A stretch of 64,000 nucleotides of DNA, from positions 96,021 through 160,020 of the forward strand of contig NZ_JAGXJY010000014.1 of the NCBI RefSeq assembly GCF_019091085.1. Reading direction: 5' to 3'. The notes below the pieces were generated by a model. It was not told where the DNA came from, made no database searches, and worked only from the letters and a program-made list of their open reading frames with translations. Below, one piece after another: positions 24,592 to 33,592 of this stretch (positions are counted from its first letter, which is position 1; every line of letters starts with the position of its first letter). Origin of the DNA: Mesorhizobium sp. GbtcB19 (GTDB lineage: Bacteria; Pseudomonadota; Alphaproteobacteria; Rhizobiales; Rhizobiaceae). The translations under genes and the position numbers were made by a program.

Positions 24592-25584
24592 ATGAGCGAC
24601 AACAATCCCTATAGCGGCGCGTTTGGCGGCAATGGCGGCCAGTACGCCCAGACGGTGCAATATGGCGGCGGCGACCGCGCCAAGGTTTCGCTGGGCGACG
24701 CGCCGGCGGCCGCCGACCTGATCAAGGACACGACGACCGCCACCTTCGCCGCCGACGTCATCCAGGAATCGCGCCGCCAGCCGGTGCTGGTCGATTTCTG
24801 GGCGCCGTGGTGCGGGCCGTGCAAGCAGCTGACCCCGCAGCTCGAAAAGGCGGTGCAGGCCGCCGGCGGCAAGGTCAAGCTGGTCAAGATGAACATCGAC
24901 GACCATCCTTCGATCGCCGGCCAGCTCGGCATCCAGTCCATTCCCGCGGTCATCGCCTTCAAGGACGGTCAGCCGGTCGACGGCTTCATGGGCGCCATTC
25001 CCGAAAGCCAGATCACGCAGTTCATCCAGAAGGTCGGCGGCAAGGGCGGCGGCGCGCCGCAGATCGCGGATGCGCTTGCAGCGGCGAGCGAGGCGCGCAC
25101 GGCCGGCGACGTCCAGACGGCGGCCGACATCTACGACGCGATCCTGGAGCAGGCGCCGGAGACGATCGAGGCGATCGCCGCCTTGGGCGAAATCCTGTTC
25201 GATGCCGGCGACACGGAAGGCGCCGAAGCGGTGCTGGCGCGGGCGCCCGAGGACAAGAAGGACGCGCCGGCGCTGGCCGCACTGCGCGCCAAGATGACGC
25301 TCGCGGCGGAAGCGGCCGCACTTGGCAATCCGGCGGAGTTCGAGCGCCGGCTCGCCGCCAATCCGGCCGACCATCAGGCGCGCTTCGACCTCGCGATGAT
25401 CCAGAACGCGCGCGGCGAGCGCAATGCCGCCGCCGACAATCTGCTTTCGATCGTCAAGGCCGACCGAACCTGGAACGATGACGGCGCCAGGGCGCAGCTG
25501 CTGAAGCTGTTCGAGGCCTGGGGAATGACCGACGAGGCGACGCTCGCGGCGAGGCGCAAGCTGTCATCGCTGCTGTTTTCGTAG
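24592..25584 (+). CDS. thioredoxin-TPR co-chaperone (YbbN/CnoX-like)
   Basis: 330 residues. A thioredoxin fold occupies about 50-160 with an intact active site WCGPC (73-77) after VLVDFWAP. A C-terminal region of about 170 residues is rich in Ala and built of TPR-like helices (ALAAASEARTAGDVQTAADIYD, IAALGEILFDAGDTEGAEAVL). This is the architecture of CnoX/YbbN, a cytoplasmic holdase and redox protein that hands substrates to chaperonins. Unlike E. coli YbbN, which lacks the full CXXC, both cysteines are present, as in other alphaproteobacterial members. The Lon-N domain gene and Trm112 gene follow. Confidence 0.92.
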   Translation: MSDNNPYSGAFGGNGGQYAQTVQYGGGDRAKVSLGDAPAAADLIKDTTTATFAADVIQESRRQPVLVDFWAPWCGPCKQLTPQLEKAVQAAGGKVKLVKMNIDDHPSIAGQLGIQSIPAVIAFKDGQPVDGFMGAIPESQITQFIQKVGGKGGGAPQIADALAAASEARTAGDVQTAADIYDAILEQAPETIEAIAALGEILFDAGDTEGAEAVLARAPEDKKDAPALAALRAKMTLAAEAAALGNPAEFERRLAANPADHQARFDLAMIQNARGERNAAADNLLSIVKADRTWNDDGARAQLLKLFEAWGMTDEATLAARRKLSSLLFS

Positions 25585-25593
25585 AGCGATCCG

Positions 25594-25695
25594 GCATTTC
25601 ACAGAAGCACCGAACCGCTTTAAGGTTTGTTTTGCGCAATTCCAGACGGAAGGCGGCGGGCCTAGCCGATACGCGCTTTTCCTGGGATTGCCCTG
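25594..25695. repeat. R1 dispersed repeat, diverged copy
   Basis: GGCATTTCACAGAAGCACCGAACCGCTT, then GCGCAATTCCAGACGGA and CTTTTCCTGGGATTGC are the same blocks as the other R1 copies, in the orientation of the copy near 42.7 kb. Confidence 0.6.
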
Positions 25696-25854
25696 AAGTT
25701 TTTGCCGACTATCGTGGCCGGCAGACTTGAGCAGCGGGGCATCAGCGCCAGATAAAGGCAGTCTGACCGGTCGCTGTCATTCGAGACGAGTTTGCCGGGG
25801 TGAGAGGAGATCGCGGGTCGATGGGCTTGCCGGCTTGGCTTTGGGAGGGTCGCT

Positions 25855-26526
25855 GTGCGCGTCGGTAACGCACTCTACCGGCTTGCCAAGGATCTGCCGC
25901 CGGCGATCCCGGTGTTTCCGCTCGCCGGCGCGTTGCTCTTGCCTGGCGGCCGCATGCCGCTCAACATTTTCGAGCCGCGCTACCTGCAGATGATAGACCA
26001 GGCGATGGCCGGCTCGCGGCTGATCGGCATGATCCAGCCCAGCCTCGACGGCGCGTTGCGCGACGATGGCGAGCCGGAACTGTGCAATGTCGGCTGCGCC
26101 GGCCGCATCATCTCGCTCGCCGAGACCGGCGACGGCCGCTACCTGATCTCGCTGCAGGGCGTGTGCCGGTTTCGCATCGGGCAGGAACTGACGGCAAAGG
26201 CGCCGTTCCGGCAGTGCAAGATCGCGCCGTTTCTGGCCGATCTCGAGGAAGACCCGGCCGCCGCCGAGGTCGACCGGCCGGCGCTGCTCAAGGCGTTTCG
26301 CGCCTATCTGCAGGCCAACGATCTCGAGGCGGACTGGGAGAGCGTCAGCCGCGCCGAAAACGGCATGCTGGTCAACGCGCTGTCGATGATGGCGCCCTAC
26401 GGGCCGGCCGAGAAGCAGGCGCTGCTGGAAGCGCCGGACCTGAAGACGCGCGCCGAGACGCTGATCGCCATCACCGAAATGACGCTGGCGCGCGAGGATG
26501 ATGAGTTTGGGTCAAGCCTGCAGTAG
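25855..26526 (+). CDS. Lon N-terminal (LON substrate-binding) domain protein
   Basis: 223 residues, initiating at GTG with GGGAGG just upstream. It is a stand-alone Lon-N domain: IPVFPLAGALLLPGGRMPLNIFEPRYLQMIDQAM is the diagnostic entry strand-helix unit. No AAA+ or protease part follows, so this is not the protease itself but the widespread short family of unknown role, thought to bind protein substrates. Trm112 follows after 24 bases, probably in the same transcript. Confidence 0.92.
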   Translation: MRVGNALYRLAKDLPPAIPVFPLAGALLLPGGRMPLNIFEPRYLQMIDQAMAGSRLIGMIQPSLDGALRDDGEPELCNVGCAGRIISLAETGDGRYLISLQGVCRFRIGQELTAKAPFRQCKIAPFLADLEEDPAAAEVDRPALLKAFRAYLQANDLEADWESVSRAENGMLVNALSMMAPYGPAEKQALLEAPDLKTRAETLIAITEMTLAREDDEFGSSLQ

Positions 26527-26550
26527 TTAGCCGGGACGGGGGTTGGTTTC

Positions 26551-26796
26551 ATGGCGGACGGACGTGACGGGCGGAAGGCCGAGGTCGACCCGAAGCTTCT
26601 GGAATTGCTCGCCTGTCCGCTGACCAAGGGGCCGCTGACCTGGGACCCCGATCGCGGCGAGCTGGTTTCGCGCGTGGCGAAGCTCGCCTATCCGGTGCGC
26701 GACGGCATCCCGATCATGCTGCCTTCGGAGGCGCGCACGATCTCGGCCGAGGACGTGCTGCCGCCTCCGCCGCCGCGGCTGAGCGGGCCGTCGTGA
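26551..26796 (+). CDS. Trm112-family zinc-ribbon-like protein
   Basis: 81 residues. The core LLELLACPLTKGPLTWD, then ELVSRVAKLAYPVRDGIPIMLPSEAR, is the conserved bacterial Trm112 (YcaR-like) domain. In eukaryotes and archaea the homologue activates tRNA, rRNA and release-factor methyltransferases; the bacterial role is less certain. Only one of the usual zinc cysteines remains (C in LACP), common in bacterial members. It lies directly after the Lon-N gene. Confidence 0.9.
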   Translation: MADGRDGRKAEVDPKLLELLACPLTKGPLTWDPDRGELVSRVAKLAYPVRDGIPIMLPSEARTISAEDVLPPPPPRLSGPS

Positions 26797-26840
26797 GCAG
26801 ATCCCGCAAGCGGTAGCGATGCGTTAGCAACTATTCGAGG

Positions 26841-26907
26841 TGCTGGCGGGACAGCACCCCCCTCTGTCCTGCCGGACATCTCCCCCGCAAGGGGGGAGAT
26901 TGGCAGC
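26841..26907. repeat. R3 dispersed repeat, half copy
   Basis: CCCCCCTCTGTCCTGCCGG, then CATCTCCCCCGCAAGGGGGGAG, identical to one arm of the full copies near 46 and 47 kb, including the preceding GCTGGCGGGACAGC. Confidence 0.8.
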
Positions 26908-26947
26908 TTGGGCGCCGCGCCCTTCTCTCGACGTCCTCAATCTGTGC

Positions 26948-29900
26948 CTATTGAAAATTCCGTCCCTTGGGCATGACCTGTTGTGCGGCGCCCAATAGGG
27001 CTTCGATGTCCTGATGGACCGGCAGGCCACGGCTTGCAGCGGACTCCGATCCAACCGACCGTTCGGCGGGATTATGTTCGATGACCGGTCGATTGGCGGA
27101 CTCCAGCAGCACGCTCAGCCATGGAGTCAAATCCTCGATCCGGTCGGCGACGATGTGGATGACGTCCGATTCGTGCTGCAATTTGCCGGTGACGCGGATG
27201 AAGCGGGCGCCCATGACGACGGAGCGGAAGCGGTCGAAGATGCGTGGCCAGATGATGACGTTGGCGATCGACTTTTCGTCTTCCAGCGTGAGGAAGATCG
27301 CATTGCCCTTGCCCGGACGCTGGCGCACCAGCACCAGGCCGGCGACGGAGACGCGGCGGCCGTCGCGCACCGACGGCAGGTGGGCATTGGGGGTGATGCC
27401 GGCCTGGGTCAGCCGCTCGCGCAGGAAGGCGACGGGATGCGCCTTCAGCGACAGGCCGAGCGAGCGGTAGTCGTGGACGACATGCTCGCCGAGCGGCATT
27501 TTCGGCAGTTTCGTTTCCGGTTCCAGCTCGCGCAGGTTAAGCGAGGGCTGATCGAACAGCGGCAGTTTTTCGGCGGCGCTCCTGCCGTCGAGGGCGCGCA
27601 CTTCCCAGAGCGCTGAGCGGCGGTCGAGGCCGATCGAGCGGAAAGCGTCGGCCTGCGCCAGCCTCTCGATCTCGCCGACATCGAGGCCCGAGCGCAGCCA
27701 GACATCCCTGACCGAACGATAGCCGTCGCCGCGGCGCGCGACGGCGGCGTCCATGCGTTCCTCGGACAGGCCCTTGATCTGGCGGAAGCCAAGCCGCACG
27801 GCATGCGCCGTTTCGATGACGCCGCGCATCGAGGCGTGGCGCTCGAGGATGCGGGACGGATCGAAGGCCTGCCTTTCCAGCGTGCAGTCCCAGACGGAAT
27901 TGTTGATGTCGACCTCGCGCACCTCGATGCCATGGTCGCGGGCGTCGCGGACGAGTTGGGCGGGCTGATAAAAGCCCATCGGCTGCGCGTTCAGGATCGC
28001 GGCGCAGAAGACATCCGGATAAAAGGTCTTGAACCAGCAAGAGGCGTAGACCAGCAGCGCGAAGGAGGCGGCGTGGCTTTCGGGAAAGCCATATTCGCCA
28101 AAACCCTCGATCTGCTTGAAGCAGCGCTCGGCGAATTCCTTTTCGTAGCCCCTGCCGACCATGCCGTCGATCATGCGCTGGCGGTAGTTGCCGATGGTCC
28201 CGGTGCGCTTGAAAGTCGCCATGGCGCGACGCAACTCGTCGGCCTCGCCCGGCCGGAAGCCGCCGGCGACGATGGCGATCTTCATCGCCTGTTCCTGGAA
28301 CAGCGGCACGCCAAGCGTTTTGCCGAGAATCTCTTCCAGCTCAGGCTTGGGGTATTCGGCCTTTTCCTTGCCCTGCCGCCGGCGCAGATAGGGATGCACC
28401 ATGTCCCCCTGGATCGGGCCTGGACGCACGATCGCCACCTCGATGACGAGGTCGTAGAAATCTCTCGGCTTGAGGCGCGGCAGCATCGACATCTGGGCGC
28501 GCGACTCGATCTGGAAAACGCCGAGCGTGTCGGCCCGGCAGATCATGTCGTAGACACGCTCATCGGCTTCACGGAGCGTCGCAAGGGTCAACGGCCGGCC
28601 ATAATCGTCCCGCGCCTGCGGATAATGATCGGTGAGCAAGGTGAAGGCGCGCTTCAGGCAGGTCAGCATGCCGAGCGCCAGCACGTCGACCTTGAGGATC
28701 TTCACCGCGTCGAGGTCGTCCTTGTCCCATTCGACCATCTTGCGCTCTTCCATCGCCGTCTTGACGATGGGAACCACCTCGTCGAGCCGGTCGCGGGTGA
28801 TGACGAAGCCGCCGACATGCTGGGAGAGATGGCGGGGAAAACCCATGATCTCGTTGGCGCGCTCCAGCACCTGGCGCGACAGCGGGTCGGTGCGGTCGAG
28901 GCCGCCGGCATTGGCTTCCCTTTCGCCGAGCTCCGAGGTCGACCAGCCCCAGATGGTGCTGGACAGCGCGCTGCGCACGTCTTCCGACAGGCCCATGGCC
29001 TTGGCTACCTCGCGCAGCGCCGAGCGGCCGCGATAGCTGATGACGGCAGCGGCCAAGGCGGTGCGCTTGGCGCTGTATTTCTCGTAGATATAGGCGATGA
29101 CCTCGTCGCGCCTTTCATGCTCGAAGTCGACATCGATGTCGGGTGGCTCGTTGCGCTCCTCGGAGATGAAGCGTTCGAACAAGGTGTCGATGCGTTCGGG
29201 GCCGACCTCGGTGATGCCGATGCAGAAGCAGATGATCGAATTGGCGGCCGAGCCACGACCCTGGCAAAGGATGTCCTTGCTGCGCGCGAATTTGACGATG
29301 TCGTGGACGGTGAGAAAATAGCGGGCATAGTTCAGGCGCTCGATCAGAGCGAGCTCGCTGTCGATGCGCTGCGTGACATGATCGGGAACGCCGCCCGGAT
29401 AGCGCACGATGGCGCCTTCGCGCGCCAGGCGTTCGAGCTCGGCCTGCGGCCCGAGCCCGGATTCGGTCGGCTCGTCCGGATAATTGTATTCGAGGTCGCT
29501 GAGCGCGAAGGTGAGCTCGTCGGCGAAGCGCAGCGTCTCGGCCAGTGCTTGCGGGTGGCGGCGGAAAAGCCGCGCCATCTCCAGCGGCGGCTTCAGATGG
29601 CGCTCGGCATTGGCCGTCAGCTCCAGCCCGACCTCGCAAACCGGCGTGTTGAGGCGGATCGCGGTCAGCACATCCTGTAGCGGGCGGCGCTCGGCGGCAT
29701 GATAGAGCACGTCATTGGTCGCCAGCAGCGGGACGCGGATATGCTCGGCCATCGCCGCCGCCTGCTCGATGCGGAAGCGGTCATTGCCGCCATAATCCGG
29801 CGCCACGGCCAGCCGCAGCGCCGCGCCGAAGCGGTCTTTAAGCCGGCTAATAAGCGCGAGTCTCTCTTCCGCGCCGCCGGACAGATCGGGCAGGAGCGCC

Positions 29901-30286
29901 AGCGACATCCGGTCGCCCCATTCGAGCAGGTCGCTCAACTCAAGCAGCGTCGCGCCCTTCTCGTTCTCGTCGCGCAGATTGGCTTGCGTCAGCATACGGC
30001 AGAGATGCCCCCAACCCTGGCGGTCTCGGGGATAGGCGAGGATGTCCGGCGTGCCGTCGCCGAACACCAGGCGGCAGCCGGGATGGTAGACCATCTTCTC
30101 GACCTTGGCCTGCTGCCAGGCGCGCACGACGCCGGCCACCGTGTTGCGATCAGCCAGGCCGATCGAGGCAAAGCCGTAGAACTTCGCCGTGACCACCAGC
30201 TCCTCGGGTTTCGAGGCGCCGCGCAGGAAGGAGAAGTTCGACCGGATGCCGAACTCGGCATAGGGGATGACGGTCAGCGCGTTCAT
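26948..30286 (-). CDS. dnaE2: error-prone DNA polymerase DnaE2
   Basis: 1112 residues, a C-family polymerase of the DnaE2 (ImuC) type used for SOS-induced translesion synthesis. A PHP domain starts the protein (AEFGIRSNFSFLRGASKPEEL). The palm contains QGRGSAANS (342-350) and the catalytic aspartates in PDIDVDFEH (382-390). A helix-hairpin-helix region and an OB fold close to the C-terminus (VSVAGLVLVRQRPGKGNAIFLTLED) follow. Length is usual for DnaE2 and shorter than replicative DnaE. The start overlaps the imuB stop by four bases. It is the last gene of the LexA-controlled imuA-imuB-dnaE2 cassette. Confidence 0.96.
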   Translation of the reverse strand: MNALTVIPYAEFGIRSNFSFLRGASKPEELVVTAKFYGFASIGLADRNTVAGVVRAWQQAKVEKMVYHPGCRLVFGDGTPDILAYPRDRQGWGHLCRMLTQANLRDENEKGATLLELSDLLEWGDRMSLALLPDLSGGAEERLALISRLKDRFGAALRLAVAPDYGGNDRFRIEQAAAMAEHIRVPLLATNDVLYHAAERRPLQDVLTAIRLNTPVCEVGLELTANAERHLKPPLEMARLFRRHPQALAETLRFADELTFALSDLEYNYPDEPTESGLGPQAELERLAREGAIVRYPGGVPDHVTQRIDSELALIERLNYARYFLTVHDIVKFARSKDILCQGRGSAANSIICFCIGITEVGPERIDTLFERFISEERNEPPDIDVDFEHERRDEVIAYIYEKYSAKRTALAAAVISYRGRSALREVAKAMGLSEDVRSALSSTIWGWSTSELGEREANAGGLDRTDPLSRQVLERANEIMGFPRHLSQHVGGFVITRDRLDEVVPIVKTAMEERKMVEWDKDDLDAVKILKVDVLALGMLTCLKRAFTLLTDHYPQARDDYGRPLTLATLREADERVYDMICRADTLGVFQIESRAQMSMLPRLKPRDFYDLVIEVAIVRPGPIQGDMVHPYLRRRQGKEKAEYPKPELEEILGKTLGVPLFQEQAMKIAIVAGGFRPGEADELRRAMATFKRTGTIGNYRQRMIDGMVGRGYEKEFAERCFKQIEGFGEYGFPESHAASFALLVYASCWFKTFYPDVFCAAILNAQPMGFYQPAQLVRDARDHGIEVREVDINNSVWDCTLERQAFDPSRILERHASMRGVIETAHAVRLGFRQIKGLSEERMDAAVARRGDGYRSVRDVWLRSGLDVGEIERLAQADAFRSIGLDRRSALWEVRALDGRSAAEKLPLFDQPSLNLRELEPETKLPKMPLGEHVVHDYRSLGLSLKAHPVAFLRERLTQAGITPNAHLPSVRDGRRVSVAGLVLVRQRPGKGNAIFLTLEDEKSIANVIIWPRIFDRFRSVVMGARFIRVTGKLQHESDVIHIVADRIEDLTPWLSVLLESANRPVIEHNPAERSVGSESAASRGLPVHQDIEALLGAAQQVMPKGRNFQ

Positions 30287-31902
30287 GCGAACACCCCATG
30301 CATGTACCAGCGCGGCGGCGCGGCCTCCGGGGCGCCGCCGTAGAGGCCCTGGCGGTAGAGCCAGTAGCGGCGCCCCTCGCTATCCTCGATGCGGTAGTAA
30401 TCGCGGGTCGGCGCCTCTTCCTCGCCGGGCAGCCGGCGCCACCATTCGGCGGCGATGCGCTCCGGCCCCTCGGCGCGGGCGACGCGGTAAAGCGCGCGCC
30501 GCCAGCGGAAATTCATCGGTGGACCCTCGGGAATTTCGGTCGCCGGCACCTCGATCGGCTCGGGCGAGCGGAACAGGCGCACCGGCCGCTCCGGCGGATA
30601 GATGGTCATTGGCGGGGCTGTTCGGGGTGGCGCCGTCCGTCCGGCCGCCGGGGCGCGCCTTTGCGGCGCTTCGGCGAAAGGCACGGTCTTGACGGCCCGC
30701 TCCGGCAGATGGCTTTCGACGACGACCGGCTTCAGCACGGCGGCCTCGCCGAGGCGGGCGCGGACGCGGTCGGCGAACAGCGCGATGTCGGCGTCATCAT
30801 CGTCCGCCTCGCCGGTCAGGTCGCCTTGAGTCAAGTCGAAGGCAGCGACCGACAGAACGGACAGCCGCACGAGATCGAAGCCGAAACCGGCATCGATATT
30901 CTGCTCCAATGCGGTGAGCCGTTCGTGAAACAGTTTCTGGATCAGCCGCGGCTCGCGCAGCGGGCGCGAGGTGCCGACGGCGATGCGGCTGACGGCGCCG
31001 TCGACGCGGAAGAGAAGCAGCGCCAGCGTCCTTGCGCCCTCGCCGCGCCGTTCGAGGTCGGCCTTCAGGGCGACGGCAAGCCGGCTTATGAGCCGTTCGA
31101 TGTCGTCGGTGAGCGTGACCGGCTCGGCAAGGTGGCGTTCGACCGAGAGCGGCGCGACGGGAAGGCGCGGCGACACGGCCTCGTCGAGACGGCCGAGCGC
31201 CTGGTCGAGGCGCAAAAGCAAAGCGGCGCCGAAACGGCGGGCGAGCGGCGCGCGCGGTGCCGCCATCACCGCGCCGGCGGTGCGCAGGCCCACACTTTCC
31301 AGGCTGGCGCGGGTTTCCGGCGCGATGCGCAGCGCCGACAAGGGCAACGGCGCCAGCAGCGCCTCCTCCTCGCCGCCGGCGACGATGCGGTTGCCGTGGA
31401 AGCGCGCCGCCGCCCAGGCGGCGCCCGGCGTGGAGGCGAGGCCGGCGCGGACATCGAAACCCTGCTGGAAGAAGCGGGTGAGAATCTCGTCCTGCATGGC
31501 GCGCTCGCCGCCGAACAGATGCGTGCAGCCGGTGACGTCGAGAAACAGCCCGTCCCCGGCGTCGATCGCCACCAGCGGCGTGTAACGGTCGCACCAGTCG
31601 GCAAGGCCTTCGAGCAGACGGCGGTCTGCTTCCGGGTCGGCCTCGACCACATCGATCGAAGGGTGCATGGCGCGGGCATCGGCAATGCCCATGCCGCGCT
31701 TCAGCTTCAGCGCCTCAGCCCGCTCGTCGAGGGCCGCGATGCGCTGGGTGTTGTTGTCGCGATGGCTGATCACCAATGGCAGATGATGCGAGGGCCGGGA
31801 ACGCCAGGACCGCCCCAGACGCTGGCGCAGGATCCGCTCCGCGCTGAGATGCGGGAACCACAGCGACAGAATTCTCTGTTCTTTCTGCAAAAGCGTGCTC
31901 AT
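30283..31902 (-). CDS. imuB: Y-family polymerase-like protein ImuB
   Basis: 539 residues. The Y-family palm/thumb pattern is visible (RILSLWFPHLSAERILRQR; MGIADARAMHPSIDVVEADPEADRRLLEGLADWCDRYTPLVAIDAGDGLFLDVTGCTHLFGG). As known for ImuB, the residues expected to bind the catalytic metals are not conserved, so it serves as a bridge between the clamp and DnaE2 rather than as an active polymerase. The ATG at 31902 opens the conserved region. This places the first about 190 bases inside the end of imuA in another frame. It overlaps dnaE2 by four bases. Confidence 0.93.
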   Translation of the reverse strand: MSTLLQKEQRILSLWFPHLSAERILRQRLGRSWRSRPSHHLPLVISHRDNNTQRIAALDERAEALKLKRGMGIADARAMHPSIDVVEADPEADRRLLEGLADWCDRYTPLVAIDAGDGLFLDVTGCTHLFGGERAMQDEILTRFFQQGFDVRAGLASTPGAAWAAARFHGNRIVAGGEEEALLAPLPLSALRIAPETRASLESVGLRTAGAVMAAPRAPLARRFGAALLLRLDQALGRLDEAVSPRLPVAPLSVERHLAEPVTLTDDIERLISRLAVALKADLERRGEGARTLALLLFRVDGAVSRIAVGTSRPLREPRLIQKLFHERLTALEQNIDAGFGFDLVRLSVLSVAAFDLTQGDLTGEADDDDADIALFADRVRARLGEAAVLKPVVVESHLPERAVKTVPFAEAPQRRAPAAGRTAPPRTAPPMTIYPPERPVRLFRSPEPIEVPATEIPEGPPMNFRWRRALYRVARAEGPERIAAEWWRRLPGEEEAPTRDYYRIEDSEGRRYWLYRQGLYGGAPEAAPPRWYMHGVFA

Positions 31903-32719
31903 CGGGGTTCCACTCCAGTGTGAATTGTCCGGGCAGGGCCGTGCGGCTCTTGCCGATATCGACTTTGAAGGCGGGGTGGCCGATCGAGCCGGCGAGCGGC
32001 CCGGCGACCGTTTCGCGGCTTGCCGCCGGCGCCGCCGAAACAATGAGGCGCACCGGGGCCGCGGTGGGGTCGGCCTCGCCGGCCTGGCGCAGCAGCAGCA
32101 CCGGCCGGTTGGCGCTTTGAGCCCGCGCATGCAGCCGGCGCGTGGCGGTGAGGTCGAGCCGTTGCGGGCTGCCGCGGATCTCGAGGATGACGGCGGCGAA
32201 GGCCGTCATGCGGGCCGCCTCCTCGGCGATCCACAGCGCGTCGAGCAGTTTCGGCGCCTCGGAAAACAGCAATTGTTCCGGCTCGATGCCGAACAAGGCG
32301 CTCAGCCCTCTGGCATAGGGAAGGCCGGCCTCATGGAAAATTTCCGCCGTGCCGACCCACAGGATCGGCTGGCCCTGCCTCTCCTTGAGGATCAGGCTTA
32401 CGAGCGACAGCGCGAAACCGGCAACAGTGCCGGCATCGCGGGTCTCCAGGCCATGGATCTCGCTCAGCGCCGCCTTGGGCAGGCCGCCGCCAAGGGCGGT
32501 GTCGAGCCGCTCGATGCCGGTGTGCAGGAAGGCGTCCGCCGCGGCCACGGCAAGACCGCGCCGGATGATCGTCATGTCCGGCGTCATGCCCGATCCAGTG
32601 GCATGGATAGGCGCGCCAGGCGCCGGCGCCTGCAGGCGCTCGGGCAGCGTTCCTTCGATCTTCGCGATCTGGCGGCGCAGGGCAAAAACAGTGTCCCGCG
32701 CCACGGCGCTCATCGCCAT
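31715..32719 (-). CDS. imuA: SOS mutagenesis protein ImuA (RecA/SulA-like)
   Basis: About 334 residues. The RecA-like core includes GIERLDTALGGGLPKAALSEIHG, LSLILKERQGQPILWVGT and LLDALWIAEEAARM, typical of ImuA, which with ImuB directs DnaE2 to damaged DNA. The ATG at 32719 is preferred because GGAAG lies eight bases upstream; the frame is open seven codons further to a TTG. The predicted C-terminus (about 60 residues, low similarity to anything) overlaps imuB by 188 bases, which is unusually long. The LexA box lies 24 bases upstream of the start. Confidence 0.9.
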   Translation of the reverse strand: MAMSAVARDTVFALRRQIAKIEGTLPERLQAPAPGAPIHATGSGMTPDMTIIRRGLAVAAADAFLHTGIERLDTALGGGLPKAALSEIHGLETRDAGTVAGFALSLVSLILKERQGQPILWVGTAEIFHEAGLPYARGLSALFGIEPEQLLFSEAPKLLDALWIAEEAARMTAFAAVILEIRGSPQRLDLTATRRLHARAQSANRPVLLLRQAGEADPTAAPVRLIVSAAPAASRETVAGPLAGSIGHPAFKVDIGKSRTALPGQFTLEWNPDEHAFAERTENSVAVVPASQRGADPAPASGAVLAFPALASSAIGDQPSRQQHPAHRGPRRAG

Positions 32720-32742
32720 GACGTTCACTTCCGGCAGCAATT

Positions 32743-32757
32743 GTTCCTGTTATGTTC
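32743..32757. promoter_or_regulatory. LexA (SOS) box of the imuA-imuB-dnaE2 cassette
   Basis: GTTC-CTGTTAT-GTTC exactly matches the alphaproteobacterial LexA consensus GTTC-N7-GTTC (equal to GAAC-N7-GAAC on the gene's strand). It is placed just before imuA, the first gene of an SOS cassette. Confidence 0.88.
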
Positions 32758-32833
32758 TTATAGATTCCAGAGGCGCCCGGAAGAGTCAAGCAGAGTCACA
32801 AGGAATTTATTCCTTAAGGATTTCGCCCTGATT

Positions 32834-33466
32834 TCAACGCTGGCCGCCGAAGGCCAGCCGTGCCGCCAGTCCCGCGAAGACGGTTCCGAGCAGGATTTGC
32901 GGCGCGCGCCGAAACCGCGTGCGCCGCGACAGGGCGGCGCCGATCCGGCTCGCGGTCAGGATGACCAGCCCGTTGACCAGCAGCCCGATCAGGTTGAGGA
33001 CGGTCGCCAGCATCAGGATCTGGCCCGCGACGGACCCCGTTTCGGGGTGCACGAATTGCGGGAACAGCGCCAGCACGAACAGCGCCATCTTCGGGTTGAG
33101 CAGATTGGTCAGCAGGCCCTGCCGGAAGATGCGCGCCCGCGAATAGCGCGGCAGGCCGGCGACCGGCGCGAGCGACGTCCCGTCGGAACGGAATGCCTTC
33201 CAGGCGAGATAGGCGAGGTAGGCGGCGCCGGCATAACGCACGATGTCGTAAGCGATCGGCGCCGCCAGGAACAATTGCGACAGGCCGAAGGCGGCGGCCA
33301 GCGCATGGCAATAGGTGCCGGCGGCGATGCCGGCATAGGTCGCAAGGCCCGACGCGCGCCCCTGGCTGGCGCTGCGCGAGGCGATCAGCAACATGTCCGG
33401 CCCCGGCGTGGCGGTCAGCGCGAGGCAGGCGATGGCGAAAAGTCCGAGGGTGGAAAGGTCCGGCAT
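32834..33466 (-). CDS. LysE/RhtB-family amino-acid exporter
   Basis: 210 residues, six predicted transmembrane segments. LTATPGPDMLLIASRSASQG in the first third and RQGLLTNLLNPKMALFVLALFPQFV in the middle are the two diagnostic LysE-family motifs. The start ATG has AGGAG five bases upstream; an upstream in-frame extension of 15 codons is not needed. Members export basic or hydrophobic amino acids or homoserine lactones; the substrate is not predictable. It stands between imuA and a divergent zincin gene. Confidence 0.9.
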   Translation of the reverse strand: MPDLSTLGLFAIACLALTATPGPDMLLIASRSASQGRASGLATYAGIAAGTYCHALAAAFGLSQLFLAAPIAYDIVRYAGAAYLAYLAWKAFRSDGTSLAPVAGLPRYSRARIFRQGLLTNLLNPKMALFVLALFPQFVHPETGSVAGQILMLATVLNLIGLLVNGLVILTASRIGAALSRRTRFRRAPQILLGTVFAGLAARLAFGGQR

Positions 33467-33592
33467 GAGAACTCCTGAATCATGGCCGGAACCGAGCGAT
33501 AGCCGATTCACAAAGGATTCGAAACCAGGAATTGCCGGCTCATTTGCCTCTATCGGCGCGAAAGCCTATATGCCGGGATCAAAGGACATTTC

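Noticed and set aside
27803..29680. A 625-codon open frame on the plus strand opposite dnaE2
   Set aside because: Its sequence is rich in Arg, His, Gly and Asp with no family pattern. It mirrors the strongly conserved DnaE2 gene; long antisense frames are usual in GC-rich DNA.
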